A stretch of DNA of 64,000 bases from Anaerolineae bacterium. Its GTDB lineage: Bacteria; Chloroflexota; Anaerolineae; Promineifilales; Promineifilaceae. Under the pieces are notes generated by a model that ran no database searches, was not told where the DNA came from, and worked only from the letters and a program-made list of their open reading frames with translations. The stretch spans positions 1 through 64,000 of the forward strand of contig JADLAX010000020.1 of the NCBI GenBank assembly GCA_020848035.1, given 5' to 3'. Numbering within the stretch: the first letter of the stretch is position 1; every line of letters begins with the position of its first letter. Shown piece after piece: positions 15,510 to 23,860 of the stretch. The position numbers and the translations under genes were made by a program.

Positions 15510-17039
15510 CTAATCCACCAGACTGCGGCCAGTCATTTCGGCGGGTTGGACGATGCCCAGGAGGTCGAGCACGGTGGGGGCCACGTCGGCCAGAATGCCG
15601 CGGGGGCGCAGCCAGATTGGCTCATTGCAGATGACAAAGAAGGAAACCGGCTGAGTGGTGTGATAGGTATGCGGCTCGCCGGTTTTTTCGTTGACCATGA
15701 TTTCGCAGTTGCCGTGATCGGCCGTTACCAGGGCTGCGCCGCCTTTTTGCACGATGGCTTCCACCAGGCGACCGGCACATTCATCTACCGCTTCCACGGC
15801 GCGAACGGCCGCTGCCAACACGCCCGTATGCCCCACCATGTCTGGATTGGCATAGTTGACCAAAATGAAATCATCATCGTGGTCTTTGAGCCGCTGCAAG
15901 ACGGCTTCGGTCAGCTCGTAAGCGCTCATTTCTGGCTTGAGATCGTACGTAGCCACCTTAGGCGACGGCTGCAAATGGCGCTCTTCACCGGGGAAGGGTG
16001 TCTCGTCGCCGCCGTTGAAAAAGTAGGTGACGTGGGCGTATTTCTCGGTTTCGGCGGCGTGGAACTGTTTGCCACCCGCCCGGCTGATCACTTCGGCCAG
16101 CACATTGGTCCGGGCCACATCGGGGAAAATGACGTCTACCGGGAAACGCTCTTCGTAGTTGGTCATGGTGACCAGGTGCAGATTGGGGATATACGGCCGT
16201 GCAAACCCGGCAAAATCGGCAAAGGCAAAAATTTCCACCGGCTGGCGCATGCGGTCGGCGCGGAAGTTGTAGAAGATGAGGCAGTCACCTGGCTGGATGG
16301 TCACGTCACGGTCACCCACTTCAATGGCAACTGGCTTGATAAACTCATCGGTCACCCCATGGCGATACGAATTTTCCAGGGCAGCGGTGGCCGAAACGGC
16401 CGTAGCTCCCTCGTGCCCCTGATGGTTGGCGATGACCCAGTAGCCCATCGCCGTGCGCTCCCAGCGCTTGTCGCGGTCCATGGTGTAATAACGGCCACTG
16501 ACGGAGGCAATCACGCCGGGATGTGCGGCCAGGTATGCTTCTAGCGTTTTCACGTAGCCCAGACCACTTTGCGGCGGTGTATCACGGCCGTCGGTAATGA
16601 CGTGCACGATGGGATCGATGCCAGATTCTTCGGCCAGGCGCAGCAGGGCGTAGAGGTGATCCTGGTGGCTGTGCACCCCGCCGGTGCCCATCAGGCCGAT
16701 CAGGTGCAGCTTGCCGCCGCTGGTTTTGACCTGGGCGATGGCGTCACGCAGCACGGGCTGCTGGGCAAAACGATCTTCGCGGATGGCCAGGTTGATGCGG
16801 GTTAAATCCTGGTACACAATGCGGCCCGCACCCAGGTTAAGATGGCCCACTTCTGAATTGCCCATTTGCCCATCGGGCAGGCCGACCGCTTCGCCGGAGG
16901 CATCCAAGATGGCCCGCTCGCGGCTGTGCAGCCAGCTCTGGAAATTGGGCGTACGCGCCTGCACGACGGCATTGCCGTGCTCCATTTCTCGGATCCCCCA
17001 CCCATCGAGAATGATGAGGGCGACTGGTTTGTAGTTCAT
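15510..17039 (-). CDS. gpmI: 2,3-bisphosphoglycerate-independent phosphoglycerate mutase
   Basis: GpmI interconverts 3- and 2-phosphoglycerate in glycolysis. The 509-aa protein has ALIILDGWGI (metal-binding Asp), MGNSEVGHLNLGAGR with the phospho-accepting Ser, VHSHQDHLYALL, ITDGRDTPP, and the second metal set NYANPDMVGHTG and VTADHGNCE. The ATG at 17039 is preceded by AAAGGAG about 8 nt upstream, so the longer open frame (46 extra residues of proline-rich sequence) is rejected. It is a single gene, convergent with panC. Confidence 0.96.
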   Translation of the reverse strand: MNYKPVALIILDGWGIREMEHGNAVVQARTPNFQSWLHSRERAILDASGEAVGLPDGQMGNSEVGHLNLGAGRIVYQDLTRINLAIREDRFAQQPVLRDAIAQVKTSGGKLHLIGLMGTGGVHSHQDHLYALLRLAEESGIDPIVHVITDGRDTPPQSGLGYVKTLEAYLAAHPGVIASVSGRYYTMDRDKRWERTAMGYWVIANHQGHEGATAVSATAALENSYRHGVTDEFIKPVAIEVGDRDVTIQPGDCLIFYNFRADRMRQPVEIFAFADFAGFARPYIPNLHLVTMTNYEERFPVDVIFPDVARTNVLAEVISRAGGKQFHAAETEKYAHVTYFFNGGDETPFPGEERHLQPSPKVATYDLKPEMSAYELTEAVLQRLKDHDDDFILVNYANPDMVGHTGVLAAAVRAVEAVDECAGRLVEAIVQKGGAALVTADHGNCEIMVNEKTGEPHTYHTTQPVSFFVICNEPIWLRPRGILADVAPTVLDLLGIVQPAEMTGRSLVD

Positions 17040-17289
17040 GCAAAAAACTCCTTTGGCTGGCCCACCAGGCGGCAGCGCGGGCAGTGGTTGGCGCGGCCGA
17101 TTTGGGGGAGTCAGGTTCATGTTAAGCAGTGGCAAATTTGGTAGGTGAAGTGTACTTGAGAACGGCCGTTTCTTCAATTTTAACGGCCGTGAACCAGTAC
17201 TGTTTCATGAGAAGGTGTTGCTCTTTCGGTCTGGTTTGCTATGCTTAATTTTGTTTACCAACCGACTGTTTATTGGAGAAAACAAGCAG

Positions 17290-17760
17290 ATGGCTCAAGT
17301 TGAACTCAACGCACCAGCGCCCGATTTTGCGCTGACAGATTACCAGGGCAACCAGGTAACCCTGGCGCAATTTAAGGGGAAGCGGCACGTGCTGCTCGTA
17401 TTTAACCGCGGTTTTATGTGACCGTTCTGCCAGGCGCATATGGCGCAGTTGCGTCAAGATTATGATGAATTTGTGGAACGGGAAACGGCCGTTGTGGTCC
17501 TCGGTCCGGAAGATGCCAAAGCATTTGCCGCTTATTTTAGGGCGCACAACCTGCCCTATGTCGGGCTGCCGGATCCTAAGCAGACCGTGCTGAAGTTGTA
17601 TGGCCAGCAAATCAAAATCTTTAAGTTTGGTCGGATGCCCGCCCAGGTGCTGGTTGATAAAGCGGGCATTGCCCGCTACGTCCACTATGGCCACGACATG
17701 CGTGACATTCCTAAAAATGAGGAGATGTTGGGGCTGATTGATTCGCTGGGTGACGATTGA
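17290..17760 (+). CDS. Peroxiredoxin-like selenoprotein (Sec44 encoded by UGA)
   Basis: The reading frame encodes a 156-aa AhpC/TSA-type redoxin if the in-frame TGA at 17419-17421 is read as selenocysteine. Before the stop, residues 1-43 give APAPDFALTDYQGNQVTL and HVLLVFNRGFM. After it, PFCQAHMAQLRQDYDEF continues the same fold to FGRMPAQVLVDKAGIARYVHYGHDM. The TGA falls exactly at the first Cys of the CxxC active site (Sec44-Pro-Phe-Cys47). A SECIS-like hairpin starts 19 nt after the UGA. It probably reduces peroxides or disulfides. The alternative is a nonsense mutation, but the frame and protein are otherwise intact. Confidence 0.8.
17419..17456 (+). promoter_or_regulatory. UGA codon plus candidate bacterial SECIS element
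   Basis: Downstream of the UGA, TGGCGC (17441-17446) pairs with GCGTCA (17451-17456) through 6 bp, including one G-U. The 4-nt loop is AGTT with G in the second position. The loop begins 25 nt after the UGA, within the spacing known for bacterial SECIS elements, and a G among the first two loop bases is their hallmark. A second possible hairpin (CTGCCA 17427-17432 with TGGCGCAG) would compete. Confidence 0.65.
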
Positions 17761-17915
17761 TTCAGCTGAAGCTGGTTTTAGATAGCAGAAAATGGCTGGT
17801 GCTTGGTGGCTCGTACCAGCTACCAACATCAACTTTTATTCACGATAGCTGCGCCGGGAGCGCCACCAAGCGGTGAGCTGATGCGCCTATCGCCTCTCAG
17901 GTAATTGCTGAAGTT

Positions 17916-18662
17916 ATGGATTTTGACGACATCATTAAGTTTCTGCTGCCCAAAGCGGCGCGTAAGAAGCTGAAAAAAGAGCTAAAAAAGGCGAGCCTGG
18001 GTGACATTTTGCGGGCACTGTTGGCCGCCTTGTTTGGCAGCCGCCAGCCTGCGGGCAGGCAGGTGGATCGGGGGCGAGATACGGCCGTTTCCTCCACCGA
18101 CTCGTCCCACACCAGCGGCCCCTTCGCTGACGACCTGCAGAGGGCGTACCACTACCAGCAGCAGATTGCCCAGCTGGTGCAAAACGCCCCAATCGATACG
18201 CTAGAGCGCATCAGGTTAGAGCAGCTAAACGGCCGTGTTGCCGACTGGGTGCAGATGATTAAGGAGATCGTGGCCCACGCACAAAACCAGCAGGAGGATC
18301 GCTTGTTAGCCGAAGAGCGCCAGCGCGTGCCGCAAGCAATCAAGCGGCTGGAAAAGCAGCTGAACGAAACAAGCGACCCCATCTTGCGACAAAAGCTGGA
18401 GCGCACATTGGCCAACCGCCAGCGCCAGCTGGCGCAGCTGGAGATCAGTGCCCGCAACCGCCAGCTGGCCGAGTTGAAGGTGGAAAACACGCTGGCCCAG
18501 CTAGGAACCATCTACTCGCAGCTGCGCAGCGGCAGCTACATGAGCCAGACCAGCAGCTACGAGCGGCTCTCCGCCGAAATTAACGACGAGGTGCTGGCCC
18601 TTGGCGACTATCTGGAAACCCTCGACGAGCTGCGCACACCAACAAGCTACAGCGAATTATAG
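17916..18662 (+). CDS. Coiled-coil hypothetical protein
   Basis: I do not recognise this 248-aa protein. It has a basic, helical N-terminus (LPKAARKKLKKELKKASLGDILRALLAALFG), which might bind membrane or nucleic acid. A Ser/Thr/Arg-rich linker follows, then about 150 residues rich in Glu, Gln, Arg and Leu with heptad-like spacing (for example QRVPQAIKRLEKQLNE and RQLAQLEISARNRQLAELKVENTLAQL). These indicate a long coiled coil. No transmembrane helix or enzyme motif is seen. It stands alone after the selenoprotein gene, without a strong Shine-Dalgarno. Confidence 0.6.
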   Translation: MDFDDIIKFLLPKAARKKLKKELKKASLGDILRALLAALFGSRQPAGRQVDRGRDTAVSSTDSSHTSGPFADDLQRAYHYQQQIAQLVQNAPIDTLERIRLEQLNGRVADWVQMIKEIVAHAQNQQEDRLLAEERQRVPQAIKRLEKQLNETSDPILRQKLERTLANRQRQLAQLEISARNRQLAELKVENTLAQLGTIYSQLRSGSYMSQTSSYERLSAEINDEVLALGDYLETLDELRTPTSYSEL

Positions 18663-18935
18663 AGACAACGAATTGGGGCTTTTGGCGTGGTGCTGCTGCT
18701 GATTTACGGCCTGGCGCCGGGCGCAGGCTGGCCGTTTGAGCAAGTGGGGCTAAACGCCAACCTGGGGGCTCTGCTTATCGGCATGGTGCTGGCCGGGGAA
18801 CCGCTCGACCACACTGTACGACAGGCTGTGGACGTTGCAAGAGGCGGGCCTCACCGTCTCTTCCTGCCCATCGCCCAGGCCGCCCTCGAACGAACCCAGG
18901 CCGCCCTCAGCCAGGAAACCGAGCCTAATTTATGA
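18663..18935 (+). pseudogene. Remnant of a Kef-type cation:proton antiporter
   Basis: Directly after the coiled-coil gene an open frame encodes FGVVLLLIYGLAP and GLNANLGALLIGMVLAGEP. The second segment resembles the conserved GLSxxLGALLAGMLLA helix of KefB/CPA2 antiporters. Only this short piece is present; the remaining 350 or more residues of such a transporter are missing, and the downstream part does not look like the family. It is best read as a decayed gene fragment. An alternative is a short unrelated membrane peptide. Confidence 0.4.
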
Positions 18936-19037
18936 CTTTTGGGAAATATTCCGCTTGAAGAATTGAGCGTAGAATGCTGCCTCAAGATCATATCTGATCT
19001 CCTCAAGTTTCCTACGGATGTTCGCTGGCGCTTGTGC

Positions 19038-19145
19038 TGCCTTCGACAGGCTCAGGCAGCGGTAGGGGTTTGCTGGTGGTGATGCTGCCTTCGACGGGCT
19101 CAGGCAACGGTGGAGGCTGCGCGGAGGCTGAGCTTGTCGAAGCCG
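19038..19145. repeat. Three CTTCGACAGGCTCAGG units
   Basis: GCTGCCTTCGACAGGCTCAGGCA near 19038-19058, a one-base variant near 19085-19106, and an inverted copy (GGCTGAGCTTGTCGAAGCC) near 19126-19144 can pair with one another. The same core is found inside panE at 13951-13974. Confidence 0.75.
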
Positions 19146-19226
19146 CAGCCGCAGTCATAACGCCAATGCATTATAGCCGCTCCTCTTTCATCAGCCATTA
19201 TCAGCCAGTCGGGATGGCAACGGCCG

Positions 19227-19255
19227 TTCCGCACCACCCCATTGTCGGGTATAAT
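19227..19255 (+). promoter_or_regulatory. Candidate promoter upstream of the lasso/AcnX locus
   Basis: A perfect TATAAT (19250-19255) lies about 47 nt before the nucleotidyltransferase ATG. A weak -35 (TTCCGC at 19227-19232) is 17 bp upstream. It could drive the first gene and perhaps the whole following operon. Confidence 0.4.
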
Positions 19256-19301
19256 CGGCCTGAATTATTCTGGGGATTCACCCCCACCAACCGGAGAAAA
19301 A

Positions 19302-20078
19302 ATGTTTGAACAAGATCGGGTGCTGGTACGGTTGCAGCAGCGCGTGATGAGCGAGGCGGACATTGTGGCCTGCTTTTTGTCGGGGTCATACGGCCGTCGC
19401 CAAAACGACCCCTACTCCGACATGGACGTGGCCCTGGTGTTTGCCGACGAGGCCGCCCGCGAACGCGCCTGGCGGCAGCGGCGCGAATTTGTCCAGTCGG
19501 TGATGCAGTATGTGCCCGCCAAATCGTTTGACGCGGTCCATGTACGGCCGTATTTCCACATCGCCCTCTACAGCAACGGCACCAAAGCCGACTACCGCTA
19601 CGAGCTGCAAGCCGAGCTGCAACCCAACCCGTGGGACCGCGACATCCGCATCCTGAAAGACCGCGACGGCTGGGCCGAGCAGTACCAGGCCGCCTCTGGC
19701 CGCGCCCTGCTGCCCCAGCCCCGCCTCACCGCCGCCGAACTCACGGCGCTGGACGAGCGCTTCTGGATCATGCTGTGGGACACTTACCGCCTGCTGCGGC
19801 GCGGCGACGCCGACAAGCCGTTCACCATCTACCTGGAGCTGCTGCACTTCAGCCTGCCGCCCCTGCTGCACGTCCTGCCGCCCGAAGACCCGGCCCGTGC
19901 CCCGCTGCTGCGCGCCCAGTTCAACCCAGACACCAAAGCAACGGCCGTTCACCTGGCCAACTTGCTGCAAGCGTATCTAAATGCCCGAACGGCCGTCGTC
20001 CAGCGCCTCCATCTCGACTTTACACCTGATACACGCTTTGAAACGGCCGTGCAAAACCTTATCAAAAGCAAATTTTAA
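19302..20078 (+). CDS. Nucleotidyltransferase-domain protein
   Basis: The 258-aa protein has the Pol-beta-superfamily NTase signature GSYGRRQNDPYSDMDVAL (GS followed by DxD), with the metal-binding aspartates in SDMD, near residue 40. A helical C-terminal domain follows. Such proteins transfer NMP to small molecules or proteins (aminoglycoside-type or antitoxin-type). I use the ATG at 19302, which has GGAG about 6 nt upstream. It is followed on the same strand by the AcnX large-subunit gene after a repeat, so it may be the first gene of the lasso/AcnX unit. Its target is unknown. Confidence 0.75.
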   Translation: MFEQDRVLVRLQQRVMSEADIVACFLSGSYGRRQNDPYSDMDVALVFADEAARERAWRQRREFVQSVMQYVPAKSFDAVHVRPYFHIALYSNGTKADYRYELQAELQPNPWDRDIRILKDRDGWAEQYQAASGRALLPQPRLTAAELTALDERFWIMLWDTYRLLRRGDADKPFTIYLELLHFSLPPLLHVLPPEDPARAPLLRAQFNPDTKATAVHLANLLQAYLNARTAVVQRLHLDFTPDTRFETAVQNLIKSKF

Positions 20079-20079
20079 A

Positions 20080-20153
20080 GAGATTGGAGATTAGCGATTG
20101 GAGATTGAACGTCTCCAATCTCCAATCTCCAATCTCCAATCTCCAATCTCCCC
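20080..20153. repeat. AATCTCC heptanucleotide repeat with inverted arms
   Basis: GGAGATTGGAGATT copies are followed by five or six direct copies of CCAATCT on the same strand, which pair as a long hairpin. The block fills the whole gap and ends 1 nt before the AcnX ATG, so the AcnX gene lacks an ordinary Shine-Dalgarno and the hairpin could attenuate read-through. Confidence 0.75.
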
Positions 20154-21419
20154 ATGACTCTAACCCTCACCCCCCAAGACCACGCCATGCTCAACGGCGA
20201 ATTTGGCGAAGCCACCCAGATGGCCCTGCGCATTTTGACCACGATGGCCACCGTCTACGGCGCGACGGAACTGCTCGACATCGAATCGGCCCACATCGAC
20301 GGCTGCCTCTACCACGGCCAATCGGGCCTGGACTTTGCCGAGCGGCTGGTGGCGGGCGGTGCCCAGGTGCGCGTGCCCACCACCCTCAACGTCGGCGCAA
20401 TTGACCTGGTGCACCCCGAACAGTTCCTCGGCTCGGCCGACCTGGCCCAGCGCTCCACCCAACTCATGCACGCCTACCAGCAAATGGGCTGCGCCCCCAT
20501 CTGGACCTGCACCCCGTACCAGGCGATGCACCGCCCCGCCTTCGGCAGCCAGATCGCCTGGGCCGAGAGCAACGCCATCGTTTTTGCCAACTCTGTTTTG
20601 GGGGCACGCACCAACCGCTACGGCGACTTCATCGACATCTGCGCCGCCCTCACCGGCCGCGCCCCGGCCGTTGGCCTGCACCTCACCGCCCAGCGCCGGG
20701 GGCAGCTTGTGTTCCATCTCAGCGGCATTCGCCCCGACTTGCTACACGAAGATGTGTTCTTTGCCGTGCTCGGCTACTTCATCGGCGCGCACAGCCAGAA
20801 CCAGATTCCGGTCATCGTTGGCCTGCCAGCGGACACCACCGAGGACCAGCTCAAGGCGCTGGGCGCGGCGGCCGCTTCCTCCGGCGCGGTGGCCCTGTTC
20901 CATGCCGTCGGCGTCACGCCCGAAGCGCCCACCCTGGCCGATGCCCTACAGCACCAGCCCGCCAGCGCCGAACACGCCGTGACGATGGCCGATATTCGCG
21001 CCACGCTCGATAAACTGGCCACGGTGCCCGACGGCCGTATCGGCGTCGTCGCTCTCGGCAGTCCCCACTTCTCCCTGGCCGAATTTGAACAGCTCCTCCC
21101 GCTCGTCGAACAGTACCCGCCCCACCCCAGCGTTGATTTTATCGTCTGCACCAACCGGCTGGCGCTGGGCGCACTGCAAAAGCGCGGCTGGCTCGACCGG
21201 CTCAAGGCGGTCAACGTGCGCCTGGTGGTGGACACCTGCGTCGTGGTGATGCCCGTCGTGCGGCAGCGCGGCACCCTCATGACCAACTCCGGCAAATTTG
21301 CCCACTACACCCCCGGCAACATCGGCCTGGAGGTGATTTTTGGCAGCCTGGAGGAGTGTGTGCGCTCCGGCGCTCAGGGCGACGTGTGGCGCAACAAAAC
21401 TTTGTGGAGCAGTACATGA
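20154..21419 (+). CDS. Aconitase X large (catalytic) subunit
   Basis: This 421-aa protein matches AcnX (formerly DUF521): HIDGCLYHGQSGLDFAERLV, RVPTTLNVGAIDL, IWTCTPYQ, AWAESNAIVFANSVLGARTNRYGDFIDICAALTGRAP near the middle, and VVDTCVVV near the C-terminus. The Cys residues in TCTPY, DIC and DTC are likely iron-sulfur ligands. Characterised AcnX enzymes dehydrate cis-3-hydroxy-L-proline or 5-phosphomevalonate. The swivel (small) subunit is missing next to it and is found instead at 27719, on the far side of the lasso genes. The stop overlaps the cyclase start (ATGA). Confidence 0.88.
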   Translation: MTLTLTPQDHAMLNGEFGEATQMALRILTTMATVYGATELLDIESAHIDGCLYHGQSGLDFAERLVAGGAQVRVPTTLNVGAIDLVHPEQFLGSADLAQRSTQLMHAYQQMGCAPIWTCTPYQAMHRPAFGSQIAWAESNAIVFANSVLGARTNRYGDFIDICAALTGRAPAVGLHLTAQRRGQLVFHLSGIRPDLLHEDVFFAVLGYFIGAHSQNQIPVIVGLPADTTEDQLKALGAAAASSGAVALFHAVGVTPEAPTLADALQHQPASAEHAVTMADIRATLDKLATVPDGRIGVVALGSPHFSLAEFEQLLPLVEQYPPHPSVDFIVCTNRLALGALQKRGWLDRLKAVNVRLVVDTCVVVMPVVRQRGTLMTNSGKFAHYTPGNIGLEVIFGSLEECVRSGAQGDVWRNKTLWSST

Positions 21420-23284
21420 GCGGTATTTTTGGCCTCTTCCAGCGCGATGGCGCACCGATTGACCCGGCTGACGTCACAAAAATGATGGCCGCGATGGCCT
21501 GGTGGGGGCCAGACGGCCGTTCCCACCACATCGCCGGTTCACTTGCCTTTGGCCAGCTGCTGCTGCACAACTCCCCCCAGGCCCACCACGAACAACTGCC
21601 GCGCCAGACCGCCAGCGGCCTGCTGCTCACCGCCGAAGCCCGGCTGGACAATCGCGCCGCGCTGTGCCACCAGCTCAACATCCCCCACCCCGACCGCGAC
21701 ACCATCACCGACAGCCAGCTCATCGAACAGGCTTACGCCAAGTGGGGCGAGGCCTGCCCCGACCACCTGATTGGCGACTGGTCGTTTGCCATCTGGAATC
21801 CGCAAACGCAGCGCCTCTTTGTGGCCCGCGACCCGCACGGCAACACCGCGCTGTATTACTTTCAAGACGCGCACCGCTTTGCTTTTGCCTCCTGCCGCGA
21901 TGCGCTGCTGGCCCTGGGCGTGCCGCGCCGCCTGAACGAGCTGTTTCTGGCCAAAGTGCTCGTCTCCTGGCCCCATCACCCCGGCGACCAGACCATTGAC
22001 CAGGACATTCACCGCCTGCCGCCCGCCCACGCCATGACGGTTACCCCGGAACAAACGGCCGTCTGGCGCTACTGGCGGCTGGAAGACACCCCGGAACTGC
22101 ATCTACCAAAGTTTGAAGAGTACGTGGCTGGTTTTTTGGAGGTGTACGGCGCGGCGGTCAACGGCCGTCTACGCAGCAGCCGCCCCGTGGCTGTCACCCT
22201 CAGCGGCGGGCTGGACTCTGGCTCGGTAACCGCCCTGGCGGCGCGGGCGCTGAACGAACAAAATCAACCACTCACGGCTTACACGGCCGTGCCCCTTTAC
22301 GACACCCAAAACACCGTCGGCCCCAACCGCTTTGGCGACGAGACGGAATTTGCCCGGGAAACGGCCGCGTTCCACCCCAACATCAACTGGCAGCGGCTGG
22401 ATGCCCACGGCACCGATCCGCTGGAGGGGCTGCGGCGCAGCCTGGCCATCAACAACGAACCAGGCCACGCCGGAGCCAACTTTTACTGGATTGCCGATCT
22501 GCTGCAAACAGCCCAGCAGCAGGGCATCGGCACGCTGCTCACCGGACAGGGCGGCAACGCCAGCATCAGCTGGACGGGCGCACCGGAGCTGGCTTCGCTG
22601 CCGGTGGTGTGGCGGGAAAGTGGCTGGAAAACGGCCGTTAAACAAGCCCTGCCCTTTTTTGCCTTACGCGCCCTGCTCACCGCCCGCGCCACCCGGCAAA
22701 CGTATCAGGGCTCGGCCATTTTGCCCGCCTTCGCCCAACAGCTTCAGCTGCGGCAGCGGTACATCGCCGCTGTTGGCCGGAATTTTTCGGCCAGCGAATC
22801 CCATCGCACCCCCCGGATGCGCCGCTTTGGCATCATCGAGCCGGGCAGCTCCCTGCTTGGCTCCATCTGGGCTGAGTTTGGCGCGGCGTACCAGATGGAA
22901 GTGCGTGATCCTACCCTGGACAAACGCGTGCTCATGTACACCATTTCCGTGCCGGACCGCTTTTTTACCGGCCCCGATGGGCAGGATCGCTGGCTCATTC
23001 GCGCCGCCATGGCCGGGCTGCTGCCCGACACCGTGCGCCTCAACCACCTGCGTGGCCGCCAGGCCGCCGACCTGGGCCAGCGGCTGTGCCAGGTTAGCGC
23101 GGCAGTGGACCAGACGCTGGATCAGGTAGCCCAGTCCGAAGCGGTGAACTACCTTGATCTGTCTAAAATGCGGGCCGTCTGGCAAGCTATCCAGACCGAA
23201 CGCAACCTGGCAAGCACCCAAAAGGCGGTCACCATTTTGCTGCGCGGGCTCAATGCCGGGCTGTTTTTTGTCTTAAGAAAATAG
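21416..23284 (+). CDS. Lasso-peptide macrolactam synthetase (asparagine-synthase-like)
   Basis: The 622-aa protein has the two-domain plan of asparagine synthetase B: an N-terminal glutaminase-like domain (MSGIFGLFQRDG...DRDTITDSQLIEQAYAKWG...FVARDPHGNTALYY) and an ATP pyrophosphatase domain with SGGLDSGS starting at residue 263. The catalytic Cys2 of true glutaminases is Ser2, so it cannot use glutamine. This is common among lasso cyclases, which adenylate a side-chain Asp or Glu and close the ring on the core N-terminus. The ATG overlaps the AcnX stop by 4 nt. It is followed, after a 284-nt leader, by the precursor gene. Confidence 0.88.
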   Translation: MSGIFGLFQRDGAPIDPADVTKMMAAMAWWGPDGRSHHIAGSLAFGQLLLHNSPQAHHEQLPRQTASGLLLTAEARLDNRAALCHQLNIPHPDRDTITDSQLIEQAYAKWGEACPDHLIGDWSFAIWNPQTQRLFVARDPHGNTALYYFQDAHRFAFASCRDALLALGVPRRLNELFLAKVLVSWPHHPGDQTIDQDIHRLPPAHAMTVTPEQTAVWRYWRLEDTPELHLPKFEEYVAGFLEVYGAAVNGRLRSSRPVAVTLSGGLDSGSVTALAARALNEQNQPLTAYTAVPLYDTQNTVGPNRFGDETEFARETAAFHPNINWQRLDAHGTDPLEGLRRSLAINNEPGHAGANFYWIADLLQTAQQQGIGTLLTGQGGNASISWTGAPELASLPVVWRESGWKTAVKQALPFFALRALLTARATRQTYQGSAILPAFAQQLQLRQRYIAAVGRNFSASESHRTPRMRRFGIIEPGSSLLGSIWAEFGAAYQMEVRDPTLDKRVLMYTISVPDRFFTGPDGQDRWLIRAAMAGLLPDTVRLNHLRGRQAADLGQRLCQVSAAVDQTLDQVAQSEAVNYLDLSKMRAVWQAIQTERNLASTQKAVTILLRGLNAGLFFVLRK

Positions 23285-23514
23285 GTCGCGGATGGCGCGG
23301 ATGAACGCGGATTAAATCTTGTTAATCTGTGTCCCTTTCATTCGTGGCGGGGAGCCACCCAGGAAAGCTCTTTAGATTTTAGGCGTTAACTTCCCCTGGC
23401 TTCATGCCGGGCAAAACGGCCGATTAAACAGGTGACGCTTATTGGGAGAAAACGCCCTTACGGCGTAAAGTTCACGTGAGAAAGTCTGTCATATTTCGTC
23501 GCTAAAGTTTGTAA

Positions 23515-23543
23515 ACGGCCGTTGGGAAAGCGGCCGTCTTTTT
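23515..23543 (+). terminator. Intrinsic terminator/attenuator before the lasso precursor
   Basis: ACGGCCG (23515-23521) pairs with CGGCCGT (23531-23537) around a 9-nt loop and is followed by CTTTTT. It lies 26 nt upstream of the precursor ATG, inside the 284-nt gap after the cyclase. It may set precursor mRNA level or end a cyclase transcript. Confidence 0.6.
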
Positions 23544-23568
23544 ACCCACTCTTCAACAGGAGAATCCT

Positions 23569-23733
23569 ATGAAAGATGAAAAACGCGTCGAAGAATCAGT
23601 AATCACGCCCATTGGGTCTACCGAAGCCAAAAAGCTGTGGCAAAAACCACGCATCCAGCAGTTGCGCATCAGTCTAGATACAGCTTTTGGCGCAGGCAGC
23701 GGGGCAGATGGTGCTTTTATCACGCCATTTTAA
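23569..23733 (+). CDS. Lasso-peptide precursor
   Basis: A 54-aa peptide follows AGGAG at a spacing of 6 nt. The leader contains W24-x-x-P27-x-I29, the variant of the YxxPxL motif bound by PqqD-type leader-binding proteins, and Thr38, the usual penultimate leader residue. The predicted core is FGAGSGADGAFITPF (residues 40-54), in which Asp47 at core position 8 would close the ring with the N-terminus of Phe40. If cleavage is one residue earlier, the core starts at Ala39 and the ring is nine residues. Asp47 is the only acidic residue in the core. There is no C-terminal Ser. Confidence 0.85.
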   Translation: MKDEKRVEESVITPIGSTEAKKLWQKPRIQQLRISLDTAFGAGSGADGAFITPF

Positions 23734-23764
23734 CCCCATTCCGTAAACGAATATATCTTTGGAC

Positions 23765-23834
23765 ATTGCCACAAGTTCTAGCAGCCCACCCAACCAAACA
23801 GGGTAAATAGAAAGACTTGTGGCAATATCTTTTT
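23765..23834 (+). terminator. Long-loop terminator/attenuator after the precursor
   Basis: ATTGCCACAAGT (23765-23776) pairs perfectly with ACTTGTGGCAAT (23815-23826) across a 38-nt loop, then ATCTTTTT follows. It lies between the precursor and the kinase gene. Partial termination here would give more precursor than enzyme mRNA, as in many RiPP operons. Confidence 0.65.
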
Positions 23835-23860
23835 CTCACAAACAGCCACAAAACGATTGC

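Larger units (their letters stand above)
18936..19301. other. Intergenic region with REP-like repeats
   Basis: This 366-nt gap has no convincing gene. It holds three copies of the TTCGACAGGCTCAGGCA element and a candidate promoter for the following nucleotidyltransferase gene. Confidence 0.55.

Noticed and set aside
15546..16544. 332-codon plus-strand frame over gpmI
   Set aside because: Antisense of GpmI, which is fully conserved on the other strand.
17215..17760. Reading the redoxin gene as two separate genes or as a pseudogene
   Set aside because: Both parts join in one frame at the exact redox Cys position and a SECIS-like hairpin follows, so a selenoprotein is the simpler explanation.
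20083..20152. CRISPR-like array in the AATCTCC block
   Set aside because: The units are 7 nt without spacers and no cas gene is near; they are simple heptanucleotide repeats.
21416..23284. True asparagine synthetase
   Set aside because: Cys2 is Ser, and the gene is embedded with a precursor, PqqD and B2 peptidase.
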